Shown here: piece after piece, positions 26,523 to 33,103 of the stretch
Layout: every line of letters starts with the position of its first letter
How positions within the stretch are numbered: the first letter of the stretch is position 1
Source of the DNA: Hyphomicrobiales bacterium
Lineage (GTDB): Bacteria; Pseudomonadota; Alphaproteobacteria; Rhizobiales; Beijerinckiaceae
Direction of reading: 5' to 3'
DNA length: 64,000 nucleotides
NCBI GenBank assembly: GCA_016716745.1
Contig: JADJVD010000004.1
Span: 62,001-126,000, forward strand
The notes under the pieces: generated by a model
What the model was told of the DNA's origin: nothing
Database searches by the model: none
What the model saw: the letters and a program-made list of their open reading frames with translations, nothing else
Position numbers and translations under genes: made by a program

Positions 26523-26960
26523 ATGAAGACGATCATCGCCGCCGCACTTTTCGCGGCGCTGGGCGCCGGCGCCGCGTTTGCGCAGGCCGACGTGATCAAG
26601 GCGCGTCAGGAGGCCATGAAAGCCGCAGGCCAGGCGACCGCGCCGGTCGGCAAGATGCTGAAGGGCGAGGAGGCGTTCGATCTGGCGAAGGTGCGGGCCG
26701 CGCTCGCCGCCTATCAGGACACGGCCGCCAAGGCGCCGACCCTGTTCCCGGACAACTCCAAGACGGGCGGCGACACGGCCGCGCTTCCGGCTGTGTGGGA
26801 GAAGAAGGCCGAATTCGAGGCCAAGTTCGCCGCTTGGGGCGCCGAGTCGAAGGCCGCCGCCGCCGCGATCAAGGACGAGGCCTCTTTCAAGGCGACCTTC
26901 CCGAACGTTCTGAAGAATTGCGGGGGTTGTCACGAAACCTACCGCGCCAAGAAGAGCTGA
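26523..26960 (+). CDS. Cytochrome c-prime
   Basis: A 145-residue periplasmic protein with a clear Sec signal peptide (MKTIIAAALFAALGAGAAFA), a four-helix-bundle-like body and a C-terminal CGGCH haem motif at about residues 133-137, the hallmark of cytochrome c-prime (PF01322). These proteins bind NO or act as electron carriers. The ATG at 26523 has GGAGG seven bases upstream and fits the signal peptide; an in-frame upstream ATG at 26505 would spoil it. It lies 142 bases after the molybdenum hydroxylase gene and before a di-haem cytochrome on the same strand, so it may share electron flow with them. Confidence 0.92.
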   Translation: MKTIIAAALFAALGAGAAFAQADVIKARQEAMKAAGQATAPVGKMLKGEEAFDLAKVRAALAAYQDTAAKAPTLFPDNSKTGGDTAALPAVWEKKAEFEAKFAAWGAESKAAAAAIKDEASFKATFPNVLKNCGGCHETYRAKKS

Positions 26961-27023
26961 GGGCGATCGGCTGCGACGCCCGCGCGCCTTGCGCGCGCCG
27001 GCGTCGCGAGCCACGCTGGCGGC

Positions 27024-27962
27024 ATGAAGCGCATCCTTTTCCTCACTCTCGTCGTCGCCGGCGCGGTCGCCGCGTGGTTCGTCTCCGCGCCGCGCCCGGC
27101 GTATGACCGCGCGCAGTGGCAGGCGATCGAACAGGGCGGCGACGTCGAGCGCGGCAAGACCGTCTTCTACGCCGGCGGCTGCCCGTCCTGCCACATGACG
27201 CCGGGACAGGAGGATCGCCTGAAGCTCGGCGGCGGGCTTGAACTCAAATCGCCGTTCGGCTCGTTCTACGCGCCCAACATCTCGCCGCATCCGAAGGACG
27301 GCATCGGCGAATGGAAGGTCGCCGATCTCGCCAATGCGATGATCTCGGGCGTGTCGCCGCAGGGCGAGCACTATTATCCGGCGTTTCCCTACACGTCCTA
27401 CCATCTCGTCACGCTCGCCGACGTGCGCGACCTGACGGCGTTCATCCGCACGCTGCAGCCGGTGGAGGGCAAGGCGCGCGATCACGATCTGCCGTTCCCC
27501 TTCAACATCCGCCGCACGCTGGGGCTGTGGAAGGCGCTGTTCATGGACTTCTCGACCTTCGCGCCGGACCCCGCCAGGAGCGCCGAGCTCAATCGCGGGC
27601 GCTATCTGGTGGAGGGGCCCGGCCATTGCGTCGAGTGCCATTCCGCGCGCAACGCGCTCGGATTCATTCCGCCGGGCTCGCGTTTCGCCGGCGGGCCGGA
27701 CCCGGAGGGGCGGGGCTGGGTTCCCAACATCACGCCGGACGCGAGCGGCCTTGCCAAATGGTCGGCGAAGGACATCGCGGAGCTGCTGAACACCGGCTTC
27801 ACGCCCGATTACGATTCGGTCGGCGCCGGCATGGCGTCGGTGGTGAAGAACATGGCGCAGCTCACGGCCGATGATCGCGCGGCGATGGCGGCCTATCTGA
27901 AATCGCTGCCGCCGCGGCCCTCGCCGCCGAAGCCGCCGAAGGCGGAGAAGCCGGCGTCCTGA
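27024..27962 (+). CDS. Di-haem c-type cytochrome
   Basis: A 312-residue protein with an N-terminal membrane anchor or signal (MKRILFLTLVVAGAVAAWFV) and two haem motifs, CPSCH at 53-57 and CVECH at 202-206, each in a cytochrome c domain. It resembles the cytochrome subunits of membrane alcohol or gluconate dehydrogenases, though those usually carry three haems. The C-terminal tail is Pro/Lys-rich. It is encoded 63 bases after cytochrome c-prime. It may accept electrons from the upstream molybdenum hydroxylase in the periplasm, but that enzyme has no visible export signal, so the link is inference. Confidence 0.9.
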   Translation: MKRILFLTLVVAGAVAAWFVSAPRPAYDRAQWQAIEQGGDVERGKTVFYAGGCPSCHMTPGQEDRLKLGGGLELKSPFGSFYAPNISPHPKDGIGEWKVADLANAMISGVSPQGEHYYPAFPYTSYHLVTLADVRDLTAFIRTLQPVEGKARDHDLPFPFNIRRTLGLWKALFMDFSTFAPDPARSAELNRGRYLVEGPGHCVECHSARNALGFIPPGSRFAGGPDPEGRGWVPNITPDASGLAKWSAKDIAELLNTGFTPDYDSVGAGMASVVKNMAQLTADDRAAMAAYLKSLPPRPSPPKPPKAEKPAS

Positions 27963-28027
27963 GCTTTCCGCTTCGCGCCTTCTGCCGGATCGGCGATGCT
28001 GGCGCGACGCCGAATCACGAGGACGCG

Positions 28028-28507
28028 ATGATTCCGCCCCCGGCCGGGCTCGACGAAAGCGATTTTCAGCGGATCGAGGACGCCGTGATGGAGACGGCGC
28101 GCGGGCGCTGGTTCCTCGCCGAATTCGCGCGCCGGGTGCGCGCCGGCGACACGGCGCGCATCCTCGAGGCGATCGAGCGGCTCGAGCGCGCCTCGGGTCC
28201 GGCGCAGTTCGAGATGGCGCAGACCCATGCGCGCGGCATCGGCGAGCGGCTGATGGACGTCGCCTTTCAGTTGCGCGCGCGCGCCGTCGAGAGCGAGCTC
28301 TGCCGCGCCGTTGAGCGCGAGGCCTCCGCCGCCTTCGCCCTCGCCGGCGAGACGCGCGGGGCGGAGCTCGCCGACGCGTTCGAGGCGCCTTCGCCCGCGC
28401 CGCTCACCATCGATGCGCGGCCCGCCGAGCCGACGCCGGCGCGGCGCGGCGTTCTCGCCGCGCTCGACGCCAAACCGGCGGCCGAGCGCCTCATCGCCTT
28501 CGCGTGA
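28028..28507 (+). CDS. Conserved hypothetical protein
   Basis: A 159-residue acidic protein without signal or membrane segment. The N-terminus (DFQRIEDAVMETARGRWFL followed by AEFARRVRAGDTARILEAIE) is a conserved pattern I associate with uncharacterised Hyphomicrobiales proteins. The middle is helical and the C-terminal 50 residues are Pro/Ala-rich, ending in AAERLIAFA. No function is proposed. It stands 65 bases after the di-haem cytochrome gene and 103 bases before the SDR gene, on the same strand. Confidence 0.65.
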   Translation: MIPPPAGLDESDFQRIEDAVMETARGRWFLAEFARRVRAGDTARILEAIERLERASGPAQFEMAQTHARGIGERLMDVAFQLRARAVESELCRAVEREASAAFALAGETRGAELADAFEAPSPAPLTIDARPAEPTPARRGVLAALDAKPAAERLIAFA

Positions 28508-28610
28508 GCCGAGCGCATCTGATCTGCGCAAGAAAGGGTTGCGTGCGGCCTCGCTTCATGGCGCTTTCAGCCAAGGGTCGAGGAGAGCTCGAGCGAGGAG
28601 AGCGTCGGCG

Positions 28611-29390
28611 ATGGATCTCGGACTGAAGGGCCGCAAGGCGATCGTGTGCGGCTCGAGCCGCGGGCTCGGACGCGCCTGCGCCGAGGCGCTGGCGGAGGCT
28701 GGCGCGAGCGTCGTCGTCAACGGGCGCGACGCGGCGCGGCTCGAGGCGGCGGCGAAGGACATCGCGGCGCGCACGGGCGCGCGCGTCGTTCCGGTCGCCG
28801 CCGACGTGTCGACCGAGGCGGGGCGCGCGGCGCTGCTGGCGGCCTGTCCTGATCCGGACGTGCTCGTCACCAACGCCGACGGGCCGCCGCCGAAGCCGTT
28901 CCGCAAGATCACGGCTGCGGATGTGGCCGCCGGCGTCAACGGCAACATGATCACGCCGATCGCGCTCATCCAGGCGGTGATCGACGGCATGATCGAGCGG
29001 CGCTACGGGCGCATCGTCAACATCACCTCCGGTTCGGTGAAATCGCCGATCACCGGGCTCGACGTGTCGTCGGGGGCGCGCGCCGGGCTCACCGCCTTTC
29101 TGGCCGGGCCGGCGCGCGAGGTGGCGCACGCCAACGTGACGATCAACAACATCCTGCCCGGCCAGTTCGACACCGACCGGTTGAAGACGGCGACGGCGCG
29201 CATGGCGGAGATGCGCGGCCTCGGCGTCGACGAGATGATGAAGGCGCGGCGCGAGGCGATTCCGGCCAAGCGCTTCGGAACGCCGGAGGAGTTCGGCCAG
29301 CTCTGCGCGTTCCTGTCGAGCCAGCACGCCGGCTACATCACGGGGCAGAATTTCCTGATCGACGGCGGCCTGTTCCCCGGCGCCTTCTGA
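28611..29390 (+). CDS. SDR-family oxidoreductase with degenerate active site
   Basis: A 259-residue short-chain dehydrogenase/reductase fold. The dinucleotide-binding loop is CGSSRGLGRA, and the C-terminal ITGQNFLIDGGLFPG is typical. The catalytic YxxxK expected after the conserved serine (INITSGSVKSP) is missing: the region reads GLDVSSGARAGLTAF, with Arg and no Tyr/Lys pair. A subgroup of beta-ketoacyl-reductase-like SDRs shares this loss. Activity may differ from standard reduction. Start is ATG 28611 with GAGGAG upstream. The DMT transporter follows after nine bases. Confidence 0.88.
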   Translation: MDLGLKGRKAIVCGSSRGLGRACAEALAEAGASVVVNGRDAARLEAAAKDIAARTGARVVPVAADVSTEAGRAALLAACPDPDVLVTNADGPPPKPFRKITAADVAAGVNGNMITPIALIQAVIDGMIERRYGRIVNITSGSVKSPITGLDVSSGARAGLTAFLAGPAREVAHANVTINNILPGQFDTDRLKTATARMAEMRGLGVDEMMKARREAIPAKRFGTPEEFGQLCAFLSSQHAGYITGQNFLIDGGLFPGAF

Positions 29391-29399
29391 GCCCGCGCG

Positions 29400-30359
29400 A
29401 TGCTGCGCGGGATTCTGTTCAAGATCGCGTCGACCTTCGTCTTCGTCGTCATGTCGACGGGGGTGAAGCTCGTCTCGCCGGATTATCCGGTCGCGCAGAC
29501 CGTGTTCTTCCGCTCGCTCTTCGCGCTCGTCGTGCTGATCTTCTGGCTGGCGCTGCGCGGCGAATTTCCGCGCGCGCTGTCGACGCGGCGGCCCTTCGGC
29601 CATCTCACCCGCAGCCTGATCGGCTCGAGCGGCATGTTCTTCAGCTTTCTGTCGCTGGCGCTGCTGCCGATCGCGGACGCGACCGCCTTCAGTTTCGCCG
29701 CGCCGCTGATGACGGTGGCGCTCGCCTCGATCTTTCTGGGCGAGAGCGTGCGCGTCTATCGCTGGAGCGCGGTGGCGATCGGCCTCGTCGGCGTGCTCGT
29801 CATGCTGTCGGAGCATCTCGATTTCGGCGGCGCGGCCGGCAATGCGGCGGGCGTCGGGGCGGCGTTGCTGGCGGCGACCAGCGCGGCCTTCGCGACGATC
29901 CAGACGCGGCGGCTCGTCACCACCGAACAGACGGGCGCCATCGTCTTCTATTTCTCGCTGATGACGACGATCCTCAGCGCGCTGGCGCTGGTCGCGGCGG
30001 CGGTCTGGCGGCCGGACTGGCCGGGCGGGGCGACGATCCTCTCGCAGGCCTGGCGCGCGCCCTCTTTCGGCGGCTTCATGGCGCTGGCCGCCATCGGCGC
30101 GCTGGGCGGGATCGGGCAGATTCTGATGACGCAGAGCTTCCGCTACGCCGACGCCTCGATCATCGCCTGTTTCGACTACGCCTCGATGATCTTCGCCATC
30201 GTCGTCTCGCTGCTCGTGTTCCACGAGCCGCCGACCGTGCGGGTGCTGATCGGCGGCGCCATCGTCGCCGGGGCCGGCCTGTTCGTGATCTGGCGCGAGC
30301 ACCGGCTCGGCGTGATCGCCCGGCAGGGGCGGGAGGCGGGCCCGACGCGGGCGCTGTAG
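29400..30359 (+). CDS. DMT-family transporter (two EamA domains)
   Basis: A 319-residue inner-membrane protein with about ten hydrophobic helices in two EamA halves (first half FKIASTFVFVVMSTGVKLVS, second half beginning near GVGAALLAATSAAFATIQT). It resembles S-adenosylmethionine/riboflavin-type DMT exporters, but no substrate can be given. It lies nine bases after the SDR gene and is probably co-transcribed. The C-terminal tail is cytoplasmic and basic. Confidence 0.9.
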   Translation: MLRGILFKIASTFVFVVMSTGVKLVSPDYPVAQTVFFRSLFALVVLIFWLALRGEFPRALSTRRPFGHLTRSLIGSSGMFFSFLSLALLPIADATAFSFAAPLMTVALASIFLGESVRVYRWSAVAIGLVGVLVMLSEHLDFGGAAGNAAGVGAALLAATSAAFATIQTRRLVTTEQTGAIVFYFSLMTTILSALALVAAAVWRPDWPGGATILSQAWRAPSFGGFMALAAIGALGGIGQILMTQSFRYADASIIACFDYASMIFAIVVSLLVFHEPPTVRVLIGGAIVAGAGLFVIWREHRLGVIARQGREAGPTRAL

Positions 30360-30370
30360 GAGCGGCGCGC

Positions 30371-30406
30371 ATTTCGTTCGCTTTGCCGAACGAAATGGAC
30401 TATAAT
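30371..30406 (+). promoter_or_regulatory. Promoter and operator of the XRE-cupin gene
   Basis: A perfect inverted repeat ATTTCGTTCG-CTTTGC-CGAACGAAAT (30371-30396) is followed at 30401-30406 by TATAAT, a consensus -10 box. The -35 region would fall inside the repeat. A protein bound here would block RNA polymerase, which fits autoregulation by the XRE protein encoded just downstream. The ATG at 30405 overlaps the -10 box and so cannot be translated from this promoter, which is why the start at 30438 is chosen. Confidence 0.6.
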
Positions 30407-30437
30407 GTCGGTCCAAACAGGCATTTCCGGGGATGAC

Positions 30438-31055
30438 ATGGGCGTCGAAGGCAAGGATCGGCAGAAGGCGCTGGACGCGGGGGCGGTGGCGTTGTCGGGC
30501 CAGCTCGGGCGCACGGTGCAGCGGCTGCGCAAGGCCTACAATCTGTCGCTGTCGGAACTCTCCGAGCAATCCGGTGTCGCCAAGTCGATCATCAGCCAGA
30601 TCGAGCGGAACGAGACGAACCCGACGCTGGCGACGATCTGGCGCCTCAGCCAGGCGCTCGACGTGTCGATCGAGAAGGTGCTGCAGGCGGCCGAGGACGA
30701 GCCGTTCATCGAGAGGTCGAGCAAGGGCGACACGCCGCTGCTGGTCTCCGACGACGGCAAGTGCCGGCTCGCCATCATCGGCTGGATCAAGACGGTGGAA
30801 TGGCTGCAATGGTATGATTTCTCGGCCGATCCGGGCGGGCAGCTCGAGAGCGACCCGCATCAGCGCGGCTCCGTCGAGTGCCTGTCGGTGATCGAAGGCG
30901 AGCTCGAGGTCGAGGTCGCGGGCGTCAAGGAGGTCGCCAAGGCGGGCGAGACGCTGCGCTACCGCTGCGACCGGCCGCATGTCATTCGTAACGTCTCCAG
31001 GACCACGGCGCACGCCACGATGGTGTGCATCCTCAAGGCCGCAGTGATGGAGTAG
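30438..31055 (+). CDS. XRE-family transcriptional regulator with C-terminal cupin
   Basis: A 205-residue regulator with an N-terminal helix-turn-helix (LRKAYNLSLSELSEQSGVAK then SIISQIERNETNPTLATIWR) and a C-terminal cupin domain (SVECLSVIEGELEVEV, GETLRYRCDRPHVIRN) that likely senses a small ligand. Such proteins often repress nearby metabolic or transport genes; the upstream SDR and DMT genes are candidates. A palindrome overlapping its promoter suggests autoregulation. The GTG/ATG further upstream lies inside the -10 box. A terminator follows the gene. Confidence 0.9.
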   Translation: MGVEGKDRQKALDAGAVALSGQLGRTVQRLRKAYNLSLSELSEQSGVAKSIISQIERNETNPTLATIWRLSQALDVSIEKVLQAAEDEPFIERSSKGDTPLLVSDDGKCRLAIIGWIKTVEWLQWYDFSADPGGQLESDPHQRGSVECLSVIEGELEVEVAGVKEVAKAGETLRYRCDRPHVIRNVSRTTAHATMVCILKAAVME

Positions 31056-31084
31056 GCGCGTCCGCGCCCTGCCGCGAACGGAAA

Positions 31085-31118
31085 GAGCCGGGCCCTTGCG
31101 GGTCCGGCTCTCGTGTTT
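31085..31118. terminator. Bidirectional terminator between XRE-cupin and slipin genes
   Basis: The hairpin GAGCCGGGCCC-TTGC-GGGTCCGGCTC (31085-31110, one G-T wobble) is followed by TCGTGTTT on the plus strand and by CTTTCC on the minus strand. It sits between two convergent genes, so it probably ends both transcripts. Confidence 0.6.
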
Positions 31119-32272
31119 CAGGCCTGATCCGGCGCGCGCAGCGTCCAGAGCTTCTTCACCAGCGCGTCGAGGCGGCCGCTCTCGCCCGCGTGCAGGTCGA
31201 TGCGGCCGACCTTCTCGACCAGCTTCTCCAGCGCCTCGAGCTCCTTCAGGCGCACCAGCAGCGGGTTGTCCTCCATGAGCTTGGCGGTGTTCAGGAGCGA
31301 GCGCGTCGCCGCGGTCTCCTCCTGACGCCGGATCAGGTTCGCCTTGGCGGTGCGCTCCGCCTCGACGACCTTGTTGATCAGCTCGCGCACGTCGCCGGGC
31401 AAGATCACGTCTTTCACGCCGAGCTCGGTCATCTCGACGCCGAGCTCGCCCGTGCGGGCCGACACGAAGGCGCGCACCTCCGCGTCGATCCGGTCGCGCG
31501 CGCCGAGGATCTCGTCGAGCGTGCGCCCGGCGATCGCCTCGCGAATCGCGAACTGGACCAGACGGTAGATCGCGGCCTGCGCATCGGTCGCGCCCATGGT
31601 CGCCTTCAGCGGATCGACGATCCGCGTGAAGGCGGTGAGCGTGACGCGCACGCCGATGCGATCCTTCGTCAGGATCTCCTGCGCCGTCACTTCGAGCGGC
31701 TGGGGACGCAGGTCGAAGGTCTTCACCTCGACCTTGCGCGTCAGCCGCCAGTAGCCGTGCCGGCCCGGGCCGATCCGCTCGAACAGCGCGCCGTCGACGA
31801 AGACGAGGCCTGTCTCGTGCGCGCCGATCTCGGCGACGGTCACGGGCGGGGCCGTGAAGCCGTCCACCTTGGCGAGCGTCTTCGCGTCGAGCTTGATCGA
31901 GGCGTCCGTGTCGAACCGCTCGAAGTCGAGCCGGGTCGCGCCCTTCAGGAAGGCGCGCGTGCGCACGCCCCAGATGAAGTTCACGGGCTGGCCGTCGTAA
32001 TAGACGATGGCCACCTCGCCCAGCGTCGTCTCGACGAACTCGAACAGCTCCTCCGCGATGTCGGGACGGACGGACTGGATCAGCCGCGCCCGCTCGATCG
32101 GGAACTCCGCGCGCACGATGGAGACGCGCTCGATCTCGAGCCCGCCGCTCGGATCGTAGACGACGTGCCGGCCGGGCTTGAGCAGCCGGTCGAGCCGACC
32201 GTCGCGCGTCACGAGAACGCGCTCGCCGTCGCACACGACGACGATCACCCAGGCGAAGAAACGCTTCATCAT
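31118..32272 (-). CDS. Slipin-family (SPFH/Band 7) protein
   Basis: A 384-residue SPFH-domain protein. After a very short hydrophobic start (MMKRFFAWVIVVV) come VLVTRDGRLDRLLKPGRH and then the Band 7 core (VGVRVTLTAFTRIVDP-like region, VTLTAFTRIVDPLKA; VEMTELGVKDVILPGDV; EAERTAKANLIRRQEETAATR). The C-terminus is a helical oligomerisation tail. The N-terminus lacks the usual full membrane hairpin of stomatin-type slipins. It resembles slipins I know from bacterial RNA-repair (RtcB-type) operons, though no rtcB is here. Start ATG 32272 has GGAG six bases upstream. It is preceded on the same strand by the tRNA-like and hairpin-rich RNA region, so it may be co-expressed with it. Confidence 0.85.
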   Translation of the reverse strand: MMKRFFAWVIVVVCDGERVLVTRDGRLDRLLKPGRHVVYDPSGGLEIERVSIVRAEFPIERARLIQSVRPDIAEELFEFVETTLGEVAIVYYDGQPVNFIWGVRTRAFLKGATRLDFERFDTDASIKLDAKTLAKVDGFTAPPVTVAEIGAHETGLVFVDGALFERIGPGRHGYWRLTRKVEVKTFDLRPQPLEVTAQEILTKDRIGVRVTLTAFTRIVDPLKATMGATDAQAAIYRLVQFAIREAIAGRTLDEILGARDRIDAEVRAFVSARTGELGVEMTELGVKDVILPGDVRELINKVVEAERTAKANLIRRQEETAATRSLLNTAKLMEDNPLLVRLKELEALEKLVEKVGRIDLHAGESGRLDALVKKLWTLRAPDQA

Positions 32273-32673
32273 CTCACTCTCCATCGTTGGCGCGGCGCTG
32301 GCGCGTCGCGGCCGGAGGCGGCTTTCGGCCGCCGGTTCGCGCGGGGGCCCGCGCGATGGGCTGGCGGGGCGCGTTTGCGCGTCCCGCAAATCGGTAGAGT
32401 CGCCGGCGCGCCGCTCGCGTCGTCGGACGCGGGCCGGAGCTTGAGGGCGACCGCCAGACGAGCGCCTCGACGCGCAAGCTCCGCCCGAAGGCGGGGCAGG
32501 CTGCGTCGGGCGCGTCGGCTGACGAGCCGCCCGGCATCCGCTCCGGCGCAGAGCGCCGAAGACGCTGGCCGTCGCGCTTCGATCCGGCGAACCGGATCGC
32601 CGTCGCGACCGCCCGAGAAGCGCGCCGGCTTCCCCGTGTGTGGACTCGCTTGTGAGGCGAGGGCTCCTTTCGG

Positions 32674-32746
32674 AGCGTGGAGCGGGAGTTGAACCCGCGA
32701 CAGCGAGACGATGAGTCTCGTGCTCTACCCCCTGAGCTATCCAAGG
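32674..32746 (-). ncRNA. tRNA-like module 2 (CAU loop)
   Basis: This 73-nt stretch folds as a cloverleaf: D-arm GCTC-AGGGGGTA-GAGC, anticodon arm CGAGA-CTCATCG-TCTCG (loop CAU), T-arm GCGGG-TTCAACT-CCCGC. The acceptor stem CCTTGGA/TCCACGC mismatches at positions 1:72 and 3:70. The loop has C at position 37 where tRNAs carry a purine, and no CCA is encoded. The last bases (GCTCC) also pair into a following GNRA hairpin. A decoding tRNA-Met or tRNA-Ile2 is therefore unlikely. Confidence 0.6.
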
Positions 32747-32815
32747 AGCACGCGAGAGGATTCGAACCTCCGACCTTCCGGCGAACCGGACGCTCTGCCG
32801 CTGAGCTACGCCTGC
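32747..32815 (-). ncRNA. tRNA-like module 1 (truncated anticodon loop)
   Basis: This 69-nt module abuts module 2 with no spacer. D-arm GCTC-AGCGGCA-GAGC, T-arm GGAGG-TTCGAAT-CCTCT and acceptor GCAGGCG/CGCGTGC (one mismatch, 4:69) are tRNA-like. The anticodon arm is TCCGG-TTCG-CCGGA, a four-base loop, three bases shorter than any tRNA, so there is no anticodon. The Asn-like core (TAGCTCAGCGG ... GGTCGGAGGTTCGAATCC) shows clear descent from or mimicry of tRNA. Confidence 0.65.
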
Positions 32816-32911
32816 GGTGTGCATCGACGAAGCGGAACACGCACTCCGCAGAGCGGCGCGCGCCAGCCGGCTTTGGAGACCGGACACGAGGCTTCGGCGA
32901 AGCGGCGCGTG

Positions 32912-32940
32912 CTATAGGGCCGAGCGCGATGCGCCGTAAA
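32912..32940 (-). promoter_or_regulatory. tRNA-type promoter of the tRNA-like RNA
   Basis: On the minus strand TTTACG (32940-32935) and CTATAG (32917-32912) are separated by exactly 17 bases. This resembles the TTGACG / CTATAG pattern of strong housekeeping promoters of stable RNAs in Hyphomicrobiales. Transcription would start near 32905, about 90 bases before tRNA-like module 1. No sigma-54 site (TGGCAC-N5-TTGC) is seen. Confidence 0.55.
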
Positions 32941-33103
32941 GGGCGCGGGGATGACAAATGCCGTCATGAGTCCGTGCGTTGCGCGCACGCAACGATTTCG
33001 CGGCCGGAATGCGGCCGCGCGCGGGCTTATCTGCGCCGGGCGCATCGCGCGTCGCCTCGCGGCGGGGTAAGGTGGCGGCCTCCCGCCGCCGATTCCCCCC
33101 GCC

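Larger units (their letters stand above)
32290..32905 (-). ncRNA. Candidate structured RNA: tandem tRNA-like modules plus hairpin array
   Basis: The 830-base gap between the slipin and MFS genes appears to encode a minus-strand RNA. From 5' to 3' it holds a promoter (32912-32940), a leader of about 90 nt, two abutting tRNA-like cloverleaves (32815-32747 and 32746-32674), then a run of hairpins at 32676-32663 (GCTCC-GAAA-GGAGC), 32661-32645, 32609-32571 (GATCCGG-TTCG-CCGGATC with an outer GTCGCG/CGCGAC stem), 32558-32544, 32494-32481 (CCGCC-TTCG-GGCGG), 32387-32364 and 32333-32317. A long-range stem GGAGCTTG/CAAGCTCC joins 32436-32443 and 32475-32482. Open frames through it are GC-driven and do not look coding. 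No ssrA tag sequence is seen. The 3' end is unknown; read-through into slipin is possible. Confidence 0.55.

Noticed and set aside
28491..32234. 1247-residue open frame on the minus strand
   Set aside because: It opposes the SDR, DMT and XRE genes and is the wrong frame of the slipin gene; composition is shadow-like with no recognisable domain.
32674..32815. Ordinary tandem tRNA genes
   Set aside because: One has a four-base anticodon loop and the other has C37 and a mismatched acceptor stem.
32650..32887. Small minus-strand protein starting MHTAGVAQRQS
   Set aside because: This is the usual artefact of translating tRNA-like sequence; the nucleotide fold explains it.
32290..32905. Two-piece alphaproteobacterial tmRNA
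   Set aside because: No ssrA-type tag codons, no resume signal and no permuted acceptor arrangement; there are two complete tRNA-like cloverleaves instead.
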